In this document: positions 1 to 7,768 of the stretch, piece after piece | How the letters are laid out: every line of letters begins with the position of its first letter | How positions within the stretch are numbered: position 1 is the first letter of the stretch | NCBI GenBank assembly: GCA_007130025.1 | Contig: SLTF01000287.1 | Location: forward strand, 1 to 13,031 | Direction of reading: 5' to 3' | Source: Spirochaetales bacterium | GTDB taxonomy: Bacteria > Spirochaetota > Spirochaetia > DSM-27196 > PWMO01 | DNA length: 13,031 nt | Notes under the pieces: generated by a model | What the model was told of the DNA's origin: nothing | Databases searched by the model: none | Seen by the model: only the letters and a program-made list of their open reading frames with translations | Position numbers and translations under genes: made by a program

Positions 1-43
1 AAACGCCGGCGTGCACGGTAGTTCGGGAATGTTCGAAGCCGCG

Positions 44-52
44 TGGTATACT
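44..52 (+). promoter_or_regulatory. Candidate extended -10 promoter for the DUF4139 gene
   Basis: TATACT at 47-52 matches five of six bases of the sigma-70 -10 consensus and is preceded by TG at 44-45, giving an extended -10 element. No good -35 box is visible at normal spacing, which an extended -10 can tolerate. The start point would fall near base 59-60, leaving a leader of only about 11 bases with the ribosome binding site at its extreme 5' end. This makes the call tentative. Transcription could instead enter from upstream of the window. Confidence 0.4.
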
Positions 53-70
53 CTTGCGCGAGGTACGACT

Positions 71-2083
71 ATGAATCAAATGCGCCCTCGTTCAGCATTC
101 ATTCCGCTGTGTGCGGTCCTTGCCGCCCTGGTGCTCTCCGCACCCGTGCTCTCAGCCGATCTTCCGTTGCAGCGTATTACTCTGTACTCGAGCGGGGTGG
201 GCCACTTCGAGCACGCCGGTAATGCCTCAGACGACGGTAGCGTTGCGATTGCCGTGTCACGTGAGCATCTGGACGACCTGCTCCGCACGCTGACTCTGGA
301 AGCGGTTGCCGGTGGTCTGGTGCGCGCGGTGGATTACACCGTGGAGGATCCGGTCGATCGCGCGCTTTCCCGGCTCCCGGTAGCGCCCGGTGGAACCCTG
401 TTGTCGTTGCTTGCGTCCCTGGTGGGCGAGGAGGTCGCCGTGGGAACCCCCGCGGTACGCGGTCGCCTGATTGCGGTGGAGCCGGTTCGTTCGTTCTCGG
501 GGCCCGGCGCACCAGGTTCGCCCGGCTCATCAGAAGAGAGCATCCGCATGACTTTGACCACCGCGGAGGGCCTTCGCACCGTCAGCGTGGGCGACGCCTC
601 GCAGATAGCGGTTACCGACGCACGATTGCGCTCGCGCATTGAAGAGGCTCTCAATCTGGTTCGCGGTGCCCGCGATCCCGATGTGCGCGTGCTCACGGTG
701 CGAACCTCCGGGGCAGCCGGAAGGCAGCTTCGCGCCACGTACATTCGCGAGATGCCGGTCTGGAAGCCCACCTACCGACTCGTTCTGGGTGATGGTAGCG
801 AACAGCTCCTGCAGGGCTGGGCGATTGTTGAGAACACCACCGAAACCGACTGGGAGAACGTCATGCTGACGCTGGTCGCCGGCGACCCGGTCTCGTTTCG
901 CATGGCGGTTGCCGATCCCATCTATCAGCGCCGTCCGGTGGTTCCCTTTCCGCTGATTGAAGGCTTCCGTCCGCCGCAGTTTGGTGACGCCTTTCCCCAG
1001 GCGCCATTCGTCGCGGAACGTTCCGCCGCGCCCGCACCCTCCATGGCGTTTCGGGCTGAGTCGGCAGCAGCCGCGGACAGTGGGTTTGCCGGCCGCGGCG
1101 TAGAGGCTGCGGCCGATGCCGCGGCGCAGGGCGCCTTCCATCGGTACGTGGTACGGGATCCGGTTTCGATTCGCGCCGGCGGTGCCGCGATGGTTCCCAT
1201 CGTACAGCAACGGATTCCCGCTGAGCTGATCTCGGTTTACGACCCGGGGGTGAACCAGAGCGTCCCGGTGTCCGGCGTGGAGATGACCAACACCACCGGA
1301 GCCGCGCTCAGTGCCGGCCCGATTACCGTATTTGATCGGGGCGCCTACGCGGGTGAGGCGGTGCTGCGCTACCTGGTCGACGGGGGTGAGCGACTGCTCT
1401 CGTTCTCGCTGGACCGACGCACCGAGGTCGATCGTCGCGTTGACGCCATGCCCGACCGAATCACCACGGTCCGCATTGACCGCGGGATCATGGTGGTGAC
1501 GACTTTGCTTCGGCGCGAGAGCCGCTACCGGATTGCGAGTCGCGACGCGGCCCGCCGCACCCTGGTGATTCAGCACCGTCGAGAGGGCGACTGGCGGTTG
1601 GTTTCTCCGGCGCGGCCCGACCAGGAGTACGCCGGCGGGTACCGGTTCCGTGTGCCGTTGTCGGCCGTGGAAATCCGCGAGCTGGTGGTGGTCGAGGAGC
1701 GATCGCGATCCGAGTCGGTTGGTTTGAGCTCCATCTCTGCCGACCGGGTAGCGTTCTTCCTGGCGCAGCGCGAGATTCCGCAAGCGGTGCGGGACGCGCT
1801 GGTTCGCGTCCGCGAGCTGCAGGGCGAGGTCACTACCGCGGCCGCCTCGGTGCGCACCGTGGAGCAGGGAATTTCGGATATCGAGCGCGAGCAGCAGCGA
1901 ATTCGCGCCAACATGGGAGTACTCGCGCAGAACAGCGATCTCTTTCGGCGGTACGTGGCGGACCTGACGGCTCAGGAAGACCGGCTGATCGAACTGCGCC
2001 GCGACCTCCAGGCGGCTCGCGCCAGGGAGCAGCAGGCGCGCCAGGCGCTGGAACGGTTTATCGCGAGTCTGCGGGTAGGATAG
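71..2083 (+). CDS. Exported DUF4139 domain protein with C-terminal coiled coil
   Basis: A 670-residue protein. I chose the ATG at 71, not one at 11, because GAGG at 60-63 sits 7 bases upstream and because this start opens directly into a signal peptide (residues 1-29, hydrophobic core then APVLSA, cleavage probably before D30). Residues 33-100 resemble the N-terminal part of DUF4139 proteins (ITLYSSGVGHFEH). The DUF4139 core runs from about 222: YIREMPVWKPTYRL, then AIVENTTETDWENVMLTLVAGDPVSF. It resumes at about 357-545 after an Ala/Pro-rich insert at 300-355. Residues 570-665 are charged, heptad-like and probably coiled coil. The biochemical function of this family is not established; relatives are often surface or periplasmic. 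The gene converges with the sensor kinase and overlaps its 3' end by 26 bases, so the two are not co-transcribed. Family assignment is firm, role unknown. Confidence 0.85.
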   Translation: MNQMRPRSAFIPLCAVLAALVLSAPVLSADLPLQRITLYSSGVGHFEHAGNASDDGSVAIAVSREHLDDLLRTLTLEAVAGGLVRAVDYTVEDPVDRALSRLPVAPGGTLLSLLASLVGEEVAVGTPAVRGRLIAVEPVRSFSGPGAPGSPGSSEESIRMTLTTAEGLRTVSVGDASQIAVTDARLRSRIEEALNLVRGARDPDVRVLTVRTSGAAGRQLRATYIREMPVWKPTYRLVLGDGSEQLLQGWAIVENTTETDWENVMLTLVAGDPVSFRMAVADPIYQRRPVVPFPLIEGFRPPQFGDAFPQAPFVAERSAAPAPSMAFRAESAAAADSGFAGRGVEAAADAAAQGAFHRYVVRDPVSIRAGGAAMVPIVQQRIPAELISVYDPGVNQSVPVSGVEMTNTTGAALSAGPITVFDRGAYAGEAVLRYLVDGGERLLSFSLDRRTEVDRRVDAMPDRITTVRIDRGIMVVTTLLRRESRYRIASRDAARRTLVIQHRREGDWRLVSPARPDQEYAGGYRFRVPLSAVEIRELVVVEERSRSESVGLSSISADRVAFFLAQREIPQAVRDALVRVRELQGEVTTAAASVRTVEQGISDIEREQQRIRANMGVLAQNSDLFRRYVADLTAQEDRLIELRRDLQAARAREQQARQALERFIASLRVG

Positions 2084-5000
2084 AACTGCACCAGGGGAGC
2101 GTTACCGTCACGGTGGTTCCTCCCGCTGCCGAGTGCGGCGCAGCGCCGGCGGGGGTTTGGGGGCCGCCGGCGGTAGCGGCAGCTGGGGTGCTCTCGATGG
2201 TGAGCGTTCCGCCAAGCCGTTCGACGATGTCGCGGCAGAGCGTGAGTCCAAGACCGGTGCCCTTCTCGCCGGCGGTCCCGACCGATCGATAGACCCGTCC
2301 CGAGCCAAAGATCTGAGGCAGCTTGTCGGCCGCGATACCGATGCCGGTGTCGTGCACCGTAATCACGGTGGATCTCGTCGGCCCGGTTTCAGCGCCGCCT
2401 TCCGAGTGTCCCTCGCGGGTGGTGGGCACCGTGTAAGCGGTAACCGTGATGCGGTCTCCGGAGCGGGTGAACTTGACCGCGTTGTTCACGAGATTGCCGA
2501 TCGTGGTCTTCAGCGCGTGAGGATCGACCCGTGCCGAAACCGATTCCTCGCACTCGATCTCGACTGTTACCGACTTTGCGTGTGCGGCTCCGTGATAGGC
2601 TTCGCAGACCGAGTGCAGCAACGGGGCAAGGGGAATACAATCCGTGGACAGCTTGGTATGGCCGGTGTGCAGCTGGGACCATTCCAGCAGGTTCTCCAGC
2701 ATCGACTGCAGCCCTTGAGCCGAGACCGACACCACCGACGAGATTTCCTGCAGCTCGTCGCGGTCCAGCGTCGAAAAATCCCGGACGACGGTTTCCATGA
2801 CACTTGCCATCCCATGAATGGGGCCGCGCAGATCGTGCGCGATGATGGAGAAGAAGCGGTCACGCGTCGCGTTTGCCTCTTTCAGTTGGGCGTTGGCAAT
2901 GCTGAGATCCTCGGTTCGCGCGGCGACCTGGTATTCGAGCTGCTGAGTCTGGACCACCAGGGCACGCGTTCTCAGTTTGAGCACCGTCCACGCGACCGCA
3001 ATTGCCAGTGCGGCCAACAGTGCAGCAAACCAGGGCGTGCGCCAGAATGGCGGAAGAATGCGGACCTCGATCCGGGCCGGAACCACGCTCCACGTTCCGC
3101 GGCTGTCGGAACCCACCACCTCAAAGACGTAGCGTCCCGGCGGCAGGCGGGTGTACTCAACGAAGCGGCGATGTCCGGCGTCCACCCAGGTGGGATCGAT
3201 TCCGGTCATCCGGTATCGAAACTGATTGCGGCGGGGTACCGAGAAATCAAGCGCCGCAAACTGAATCCCGATGAAATTCCGGGTGTGCGGCAGTTCGATC
3301 TCACGGACCAGGTGGGGTGCACGGTCGATATCGAAGGGTTGGTTCATCACGGTGATCGCGGTGATCTGCACCGGTGGTGACGTACCCTCGGCTGGGTCTG
3401 GCGTAAGCGGTATCCGAACGATGGTCCCAAAGGCGCCGAAGAGATGTTCACCGGACGCGGTGGTCATGAACCCGCCGGCAAATTCCCGCACGGTGAGGCC
3501 GTCGCGCTCATCCACCTGGTCGATCCGCAGCGGATTGAAGCGGATCCGGTTCATGCCGTTGGTTGTTGCGACGTGGAGCTCGCCCGGAGCCGTCTGCAGA
3601 AACCCGGTAACCAGATTGCTGGTCAGGCCGTGCGGCGTTCCAATGAACGAGAACCGCTCCTCGCTTCGGTGGTATCGCGCAAGTCCGCCGCTGCGGGTAG
3701 CGATCCACAGATCACCGTTGTCCGTCTCGTCCACGCGGCCGACGCTGTTTCCGCTGAGCGACTCGGGGTTAGCGGGATCGTGCAGAAAGCGGCGAAAGCC
3801 GTCGGTTTCCGGGAGGTAGTGGTTGAGGCCTCCGTTGGTGGAAATCCAGATCACCCCACGGCTGTCCTGAAAGAGATGATAGACCAGGTTGTTGCTCAGC
3901 GATGCCGGGTTGTGAGGATCGTACTGGTAGTGCCGGACGGATCCGTCGGGCAGCAGCCGCAGGACTCCCGCGTCGTAGGTGCCCACCCAGAGCGAGCCGT
4001 CGCGTGAGCGCAACAACGCGTAGACGATGGGCGGGGTGGGCATCACCGACTCGAAGATTTCCCACGCACGCTCGAAGCGGTGTTCATCCGGGAAGTAGCG
4101 GTCCATCCCCGCGTTATGACCAACGAGGATGCTGCCGTCCGGCTCGGTGAGCAAGCTGGTGACGTTGTTGTGCCCGAGGGTGCGTGCGTCCGCGGGGTTG
4201 TGCCGAAGGCGGGTGATTTCGCCGGACGCGCCGTCACGCACGTCAATGCCTTCGTTCTGGATCACGGCGTACAGTCGGTTGCGCCGAACGTCTTCAAACA
4301 GCAGCTGGACGCGGCCCGAACTCAGTCGCCGGCTCTCGGGTAGATCCTGGTGCACAAAACGGAAATCCCGGCGCGCGGGGTCGAGTTTGCTGATGCCGTT
4401 GCCGTTGGTCCCGATCCACACAATCCCCGCCTTGTCCTCGAAGAGCGAGTAGACGATGTTGTGGGCAATGCTGCCCGGGGTCGCGGCATCGTGCTGGTGC
4501 TGGGTCAGGTCGCCGGTTCGAGGATCGTAGATCACCAGCCCGCCGCCCCAGGTTCCCAGGTAGAGCAGCCCGGTGCGCGCCGGAAGGATGGAGTATACGC
4601 GGTTGTCCGGGAGCGCGATGGTGTGGGACACCGATCCCTCAGGGTCCATGACGGTCAGTCCACCGCCCCAGGAACCCACCAGAAGGTCACCGTCGGCGCT
4701 TTCAGCGAGGGTCATCACAAACGCAGAAGGAAAGGGGCCGCCGGAATCTTCACCGGTGAGGGTGTGAAAGCGGACGGCTCCATCCTCGGCAGCCTCAACG
4801 CGCGAGAGTCCGCCGTAGCTTCCCACCCACAGGCGGCCCCGCGAGTCGCGCAGCAGGGAGCGAATGGTGGAATGCGGAAGGGCGGACGGATCATCCCGGT
4901 TGGGCGCGAATCGGGTGAATCGCCCCGCTTCCTCGTCGTCCAGTCGATTCAGACCGTCGAGGGTCCCGGCCCAGAGCGTACCCGACGCATCGCGGGTCAT

Positions 5001-5405
5001 TGCAATCACGACGTCGTTGCTCAGTGAGTGGGGATCCGTTGGATCGTGGCGAAAGTGTGTGAGGCGCCCGGTTACGGGATCGAGGCGGTTGATTCCCCCA
5101 TAGGTTCCCACCCAGAGCGCCCCATCGTCGTCGAGGAAGAGCGTCTGCACCAGCTGGTGGGAGAGGCTTCCCGCGTTGAACGGTTCGCTGGTGAGCAGAT
5201 TCATGTCGTAGCCGTCGTACCGCTGCAGACCCGCCTGAGTGCCGAACCAGAGAAATCCGTGTGTGTCCTGGATAATCGACGAAACCGAGGAGTTCGCGAG
5301 TCCATCGGGATAGGCAATGCGATCAAACTGGAGTTCACTCCACGCCGGCGCAGCAGAAAGAGTGAGTACCAGTAACACTGAACCGACCAGAACGTAACGC
5401 CGCAC
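2058..5405 (-). CDS. Sensor histidine kinase with periplasmic two-component-regulator propeller and Y_Y_Y domain
   Basis: A membrane sensor kinase of 1115 residues from the GTG at 5405. That start is preferred over the GTG at 5411 because GAGG lies 5 bases before it, whereas it nearly touches the other. A signal sequence covers residues 1-23. Residues about 30-670 hold at least thirteen propeller blade signatures such as LWFGTQAGLQRYD, LWVGTYGGINRLD and VWIGTNGNGISKLD. Between several blades comes a recurring loop like HDPxNPxSLSxN. A Y_Y_Y domain follows (about 705-780), then one membrane segment (about 790-810), a short coiled coil, and a HisKA domain with FFSIIAHDLRGPIHG (phospho-acceptor His near 857). 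The HATPase domain has an N box (NLVNNAVKF), G1 (DTGIGI) and G2 (GTGLGLTLCRDI). The protein ends without a receiver or DNA-binding domain, unlike the hybrid propeller sensors common in Bacteroidetes, so a separate response regulator is needed; none is encoded here. In related sensors the propeller binds glycans, but the ligand here is unknown. Confidence 0.92.
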   Translation of the reverse strand: MRRYVLVGSVLLVLTLSAAPAWSELQFDRIAYPDGLANSSVSSIIQDTHGFLWFGTQAGLQRYDGYDMNLLTSEPFNAGSLSHQLVQTLFLDDDGALWVGTYGGINRLDPVTGRLTHFRHDPTDPHSLSNDVVIAMTRDASGTLWAGTLDGLNRLDDEEAGRFTRFAPNRDDPSALPHSTIRSLLRDSRGRLWVGSYGGLSRVEAAEDGAVRFHTLTGEDSGGPFPSAFVMTLAESADGDLLVGSWGGGLTVMDPEGSVSHTIALPDNRVYSILPARTGLLYLGTWGGGLVIYDPRTGDLTQHQHDAATPGSIAHNIVYSLFEDKAGIVWIGTNGNGISKLDPARRDFRFVHQDLPESRRLSSGRVQLLFEDVRRNRLYAVIQNEGIDVRDGASGEITRLRHNPADARTLGHNNVTSLLTEPDGSILVGHNAGMDRYFPDEHRFERAWEIFESVMPTPPIVYALLRSRDGSLWVGTYDAGVLRLLPDGSVRHYQYDPHNPASLSNNLVYHLFQDSRGVIWISTNGGLNHYLPETDGFRRFLHDPANPESLSGNSVGRVDETDNGDLWIATRSGGLARYHRSEERFSFIGTPHGLTSNLVTGFLQTAPGELHVATTNGMNRIRFNPLRIDQVDERDGLTVREFAGGFMTTASGEHLFGAFGTIVRIPLTPDPAEGTSPPVQITAITVMNQPFDIDRAPHLVREIELPHTRNFIGIQFAALDFSVPRRNQFRYRMTGIDPTWVDAGHRRFVEYTRLPPGRYVFEVVGSDSRGTWSVVPARIEVRILPPFWRTPWFAALLAALAIAVAWTVLKLRTRALVVQTQQLEYQVAARTEDLSIANAQLKEANATRDRFFSIIAHDLRGPIHGMASVMETVVRDFSTLDRDELQEISSVVSVSAQGLQSMLENLLEWSQLHTGHTKLSTDCIPLAPLLHSVCEAYHGAAHAKSVTVEIECEESVSARVDPHALKTTIGNLVNNAVKFTRSGDRITVTAYTVPTTREGHSEGGAETGPTRSTVITVHDTGIGIAADKLPQIFGSGRVYRSVGTAGEKGTGLGLTLCRDIVERLGGTLTIESTPAAATAGGPQTPAGAAPHSAAGGTTVTVTLPWCSSILPADSR

Positions 5406-5415
5406 ACCCACCTCA

Positions 5416-5455
5416 GATAGATTTAGAGTTATTTACGTTTTCACTCTAATCTATC
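5416..5455. repeat. Long inverted repeat in the kinase gene's promoter and leader
   Basis: The left arm GATAGATTTAGAGT (5416-5429) and right arm ACTCTAATCTATC (5443-5455) pair over 13 bases with a single unpaired T, around a 13-base AT-rich loop. The right arm contains the predicted -10 box of the kinase gene, and the left arm ends just before its ribosome binding site. It could be a two-half-site operator, or, in transcripts reading through from the flavoprotein gene, an RNA hairpin next to the kinase start. It has no U-run after it, so a classical intrinsic terminator is unlikely. Confidence 0.7.
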
Positions 5456-5476
5456 ACAGGATTCGGCGCTTGTCTA
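5448..5476 (-). promoter_or_regulatory. Predicted sigma-70-type promoter of the sensor kinase gene
   Basis: On the minus strand TAGACA (5471-5476, five of six matches to TTGACA) is followed after exactly 17 bases by TAGATT (5448-5453, four of six matches to TATAAT). A TG one base before the -10 box makes it an extended -10. The -35 box overlaps the TAG stop codon of the upstream flavoprotein gene. Transcription would start near 5441, leaving a leader of about 35 bases. The kinase can therefore be expressed independently even though it follows the flavoprotein gene on the same strand. Confidence 0.55.
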
Positions 5477-7639
5477 CATAACCTTTAATTTCATCATTAT
5501 TTGCGTCAATCCGCCGCCGTTCTCAATTCCCGGAACGCCAAGCTGCGCGAGCACCATGCGAGCGTACTCGCTTCGGGATCCTCCGGCGCAGTAGACGATG
5601 ACGCGGCGTCCGTCGGTGGGGATCTCCCCGTAGCGGCTCATGATCTCGGCTACGGGGAGATTGACCGCTCCGGGCAGGTGGCCTTCGCGATACTCCTCGG
5701 GGCTTCGTACGTCCACCACGACCGTGGTCGCGGGATCAAACCCGCGGGGTGTGCCCGGCTCCATTCCGACGGCGTATGGGCCGGACTGTGCACCCGCAGT
5801 TGCTCCTGTCGGTTGCTCAGCAGGGGACGATCCTGCAGCCCCGGCGCCCGACGCGCCGCACGGCGTCGCAGCCTGATACTCGGTAACCGCTATCGCTTCA
5901 AACGGTCTCACCTCGGCCCGGCGCACAAGGCTGGTGAAACCGCCGGCGATATTCATCACCGTCTGAAACCCACTCTGGCGGAGAATCCGTGTTGCCAGAT
6001 GAGCCCGGTAACCCGCGGCGCAGTGAACCAGAACGGGTTGCGCTGGATCAAGCTCGCTCACCCGCTCACGCAGTTGATCGAGCTCGATGTTGAGCGCGCC
6101 CGAGACGTTTCCCGCGGCGAACTCCTCGGGTGTGCGAACGTCGAGTATCAGCGGCACCGGGTCTGCCCCTGCGCCGCGGGAACGCTGCTCGACGGCGTCA
6201 TCCAGCTCGGCGACGGTGATCGACGATGCGTAGCCGGTGCGACGGTTCTGCGCCATGAAGGCGGCGATGTTGACCGGGTCATTGGCCGATGAGAAGGGCG
6301 GTGCGTAGGAGAGGTCGATCTCGGCGAGGTCGTCGATGGTAAGCCCTCCGGCGAGAGCGGTAGCAATGACATCGATGCGCTTGTCCACTCCCGCGCCAAC
6401 CGCCTGAGCCCCCAGCACTCGACCGGAGGCAGGTTCATAGGTGAGGCTGAGCGTCAGGTCACGGGCACCGGGGTAGTAGCCGGCGTGATTCAGTTTGTGC
6501 ACGGTTACGGTGTCGGCTTCGAGGCCCGAGCTGCGGGCGACCTCGGCACTCAGACCCGTGGTTCCGGCTTCAACGTCGAAGAGCTTGATTACGCTGGTGC
6601 CAAGCGCTCCGCGGTAGCGCAGCCACGGTGACGCGCCGGCGGCAGGATCGGCTGTCGAACCGGTGGATGTATCGCTTGCTGCGGGGGAAGCAGCGTTGGT
6701 GCCGGCGATGCGGCCCTGCCGGTTCGCGGGGCCGGCGAGCGGCAAGCGGACCACGCGACCACTGACCCGATGCGGCAGCTCGATCATGTCGCCCGCCGCG
6801 AAGATCGCGGGATCACTTGTGCGCAAAAACTCGTCAACGGTGATGCCGCCTGAGGGGCCGACGGCGAGGCCCGCGTCGCGCGCCAGCGAAACGGTGGGTG
6901 CAACCCCAACCGAAAGCACCACGAGGTCCGCGGGAACCGCCCGCCCATCGTCCAGAATCACCGCGTCCGCGTCGATCGTTGCCGCCCTTCGCCCGGTGAA
7001 GAGGTGCACACCACGGCCGCGTAACTCCTGCTCGATGCGCGCGGCGATCTCGTCGTCCAGATTTGCCATGACGTGCGGGGCCATCTCTACCACGGAAACG
7101 TTGAGACCGCGGCGCACCAATGCTTCGGCGGTCTCCAGGCCAATAAACCCACCTCCAAGGACCACCGCGCTGCCGGCGGAATCAATGGCCCGGTCGAGCG
7201 CATCCATCTCAGGTATCGTCCAGAGTGGAAAGACGTGGGGACGGTCGGCGCCGGGAAGATTTGGCCGGACAGGGCGCCCGCCCTGGGCGAGGATCAAGCG
7301 GTCGTACGGGAAGGAGGCCTCTTCGGAAAGGGCGAGATGGGGGTGGCTGCGCCGGGCGAGAACCGTACGATTGGCGCGATCGATGGCGATCGCTTCGGTG
7401 TAGAGATGCACGTCGACGCGATACCTCCGGGCGAACTCCTCGGGCTGCTGGAGGATCAGTGCATCGCGGCTCTCGATCTCGCGACCGAGATAGTAGGGGA
7501 GGCCACAGTTGGCAAACGAGATGTATCCGCCGGCTTCCAACAGGATGATGCGGGCATGCTCGTTCACCCGGCGCGCACGGGCGGCAGCGGTTGCTCCCGC
7601 GGCTACGCCTCCCACTATCACAATCGTCTCGGTCTTCAT
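5474..7639 (-). CDS. CoA-disulfide reductase/NADH oxidase-type flavoprotein with two rhodanese domains
   Basis: A 721-residue FAD- and NAD(P)H-dependent oxidoreductase. The ATG at 7639 is chosen over one at 7660 because GGAG stands 8 bases before it and the FAD-binding strand begins at once (IVIVGGVAAGATAAA, residues 7-21). The redox motif SFANCGLPYY places a single active cysteine at C45, the CoA-disulfide reductase/NADH oxidase pattern, not the CxxxxC of glutathione reductases. The NAD(P)H site is VVLGGGFIGLETAEAL (159-174). The dimerisation domain carries the family-typical YYPGA and YAPPFSSANDPVN. An Ala/Ser/Thr-rich insert occupies about 315-338. Rhodanese 1 (about 475-575) has HCAAGYRAH with C540. 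After a Gly/Ala/Ser linker with C594, rhodanese 2 (about 635-721) has YCAGGSRSE with C684. Related enzymes with one rhodanese domain are about 550-570 residues and include CoA-disulfide and NADH-dependent persulfide reductases. Exact substrate is inferred; oxygen or polysulfide are alternatives. Confidence 0.9.
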   Translation of the reverse strand: MKTETIVIVGGVAAGATAAARARRVNEHARIILLEAGGYISFANCGLPYYLGREIESRDALILQQPEEFARRYRVDVHLYTEAIAIDRANRTVLARRSHPHLALSEEASFPYDRLILAQGGRPVRPNLPGADRPHVFPLWTIPEMDALDRAIDSAGSAVVLGGGFIGLETAEALVRRGLNVSVVEMAPHVMANLDDEIAARIEQELRGRGVHLFTGRRAATIDADAVILDDGRAVPADLVVLSVGVAPTVSLARDAGLAVGPSGGITVDEFLRTSDPAIFAAGDMIELPHRVSGRVVRLPLAGPANRQGRIAGTNAASPAASDTSTGSTADPAAGASPWLRYRGALGTSVIKLFDVEAGTTGLSAEVARSSGLEADTVTVHKLNHAGYYPGARDLTLSLTYEPASGRVLGAQAVGAGVDKRIDVIATALAGGLTIDDLAEIDLSYAPPFSSANDPVNIAAFMAQNRRTGYASSITVAELDDAVEQRSRGAGADPVPLILDVRTPEEFAAGNVSGALNIELDQLRERVSELDPAQPVLVHCAAGYRAHLATRILRQSGFQTVMNIAGGFTSLVRRAEVRPFEAIAVTEYQAATPCGASGAGAAGSSPAEQPTGATAGAQSGPYAVGMEPGTPRGFDPATTVVVDVRSPEEYREGHLPGAVNLPVAEIMSRYGEIPTDGRRVIVYCAGGSRSEYARMVLAQLGVPGIENGGGLTQIMMKLKVM

Positions 7640-7652
7640 CGCGTAGACTCCA

Positions 7653-7663
7653 TGAATCATTCA
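7653..7663. repeat. Short palindrome TGAAT-C-ATTCA at the flavoprotein transcript start
   Basis: A perfect 5-1-5 inverted repeat lies where the predicted flavoprotein transcript should begin (about 7655), immediately beside the larger AT-rich inverted repeat at 7663-7682. It may be a second regulator half-site pair, or chance symmetry in an AT-rich stretch. Confidence 0.4.
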
Positions 7664-7690
7664 TATATAGAGAATTATATATTAAGTCAA
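7662..7690 (-). promoter_or_regulatory. Predicted promoter of the flavoprotein gene
   Basis: On the minus strand TTGACT (7685-7690, five of six matches) is followed after 17 bases by TATATG (7662-7667, four of six matches). Because the region is a run of TA steps, the -10 register is uncertain by one or two bases. Transcription would start near 7655, about 16 bases before the ATG, leaving room for the GGAG ribosome binding site. Confidence 0.5.
7663..7682. promoter_or_regulatory. Candidate operator: AT-rich 7-6-7 inverted repeat across the flavoprotein promoter
   Basis: ATATATA (7663-7669) and TATATAT (7676-7682) form a perfect inverted repeat around GAGAAT. It covers the -10 box and most of the -35/-10 spacer of the predicted flavoprotein promoter, where a bound dimer would block RNA polymerase. 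The size and AT-rich symmetry suit a winged-helix repressor such as an ArsR-family protein, a family whose members often control sulfur and persulfide genes. That link is inference. No regulator gene lies in the window. Confidence 0.45.
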
Positions 7691-7694
7691 GTCG

Positions 7695-7723
7695 TTGCAC
7701 GGTGGGTATTCATGCCGTATGCT
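7695..7723 (+). promoter_or_regulatory. Possible promoter of the phosphofructokinase gene
   Basis: TTGCAC (7695-7700) and TATGCT (7718-7723) are separated by 17 bases. The -10 box matches four of six and the -35 only the first three bases of consensus, so this is a modest prediction. Transcription would start near 7730, about 40 bases before the ATG. It lies back to back with the flavoprotein promoter. Confidence 0.4.
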
Positions 7724-7768
7724 TGAAGAGGTCGCGCGTCACACCGCAGGACCACCAAGGAGCGCTTC

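Noticed and set aside
3..12. Ten-base palindrome ACGCCGGCGT at the left edge
   Set aside because: It has no loop, it is short, and such GC palindromes are frequent by chance in GC-rich DNA. It may belong to an upstream element cut by the window.
11..70. Upstream ATG at 11 as the start of the DUF4139 gene
   Set aside because: It would put 20 residues before the signal peptide, and the ATG at 71 has a well-placed GAGG.
530..1783. Minus-strand reading frame of 417 codons opposite the DUF4139 gene
   Set aside because: It is antisense to a gene with clear domain motifs, has low-complexity Arg/Gly/His-rich content and no recognisable motif. This is typical of GC-rich antisense frames.
2133..3380. 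Plus-strand reading frame of 415 codons opposite the kinase domain
   Set aside because: The opposite strand carries the intact HisKA and HATPase motifs here; this frame has no family signature.
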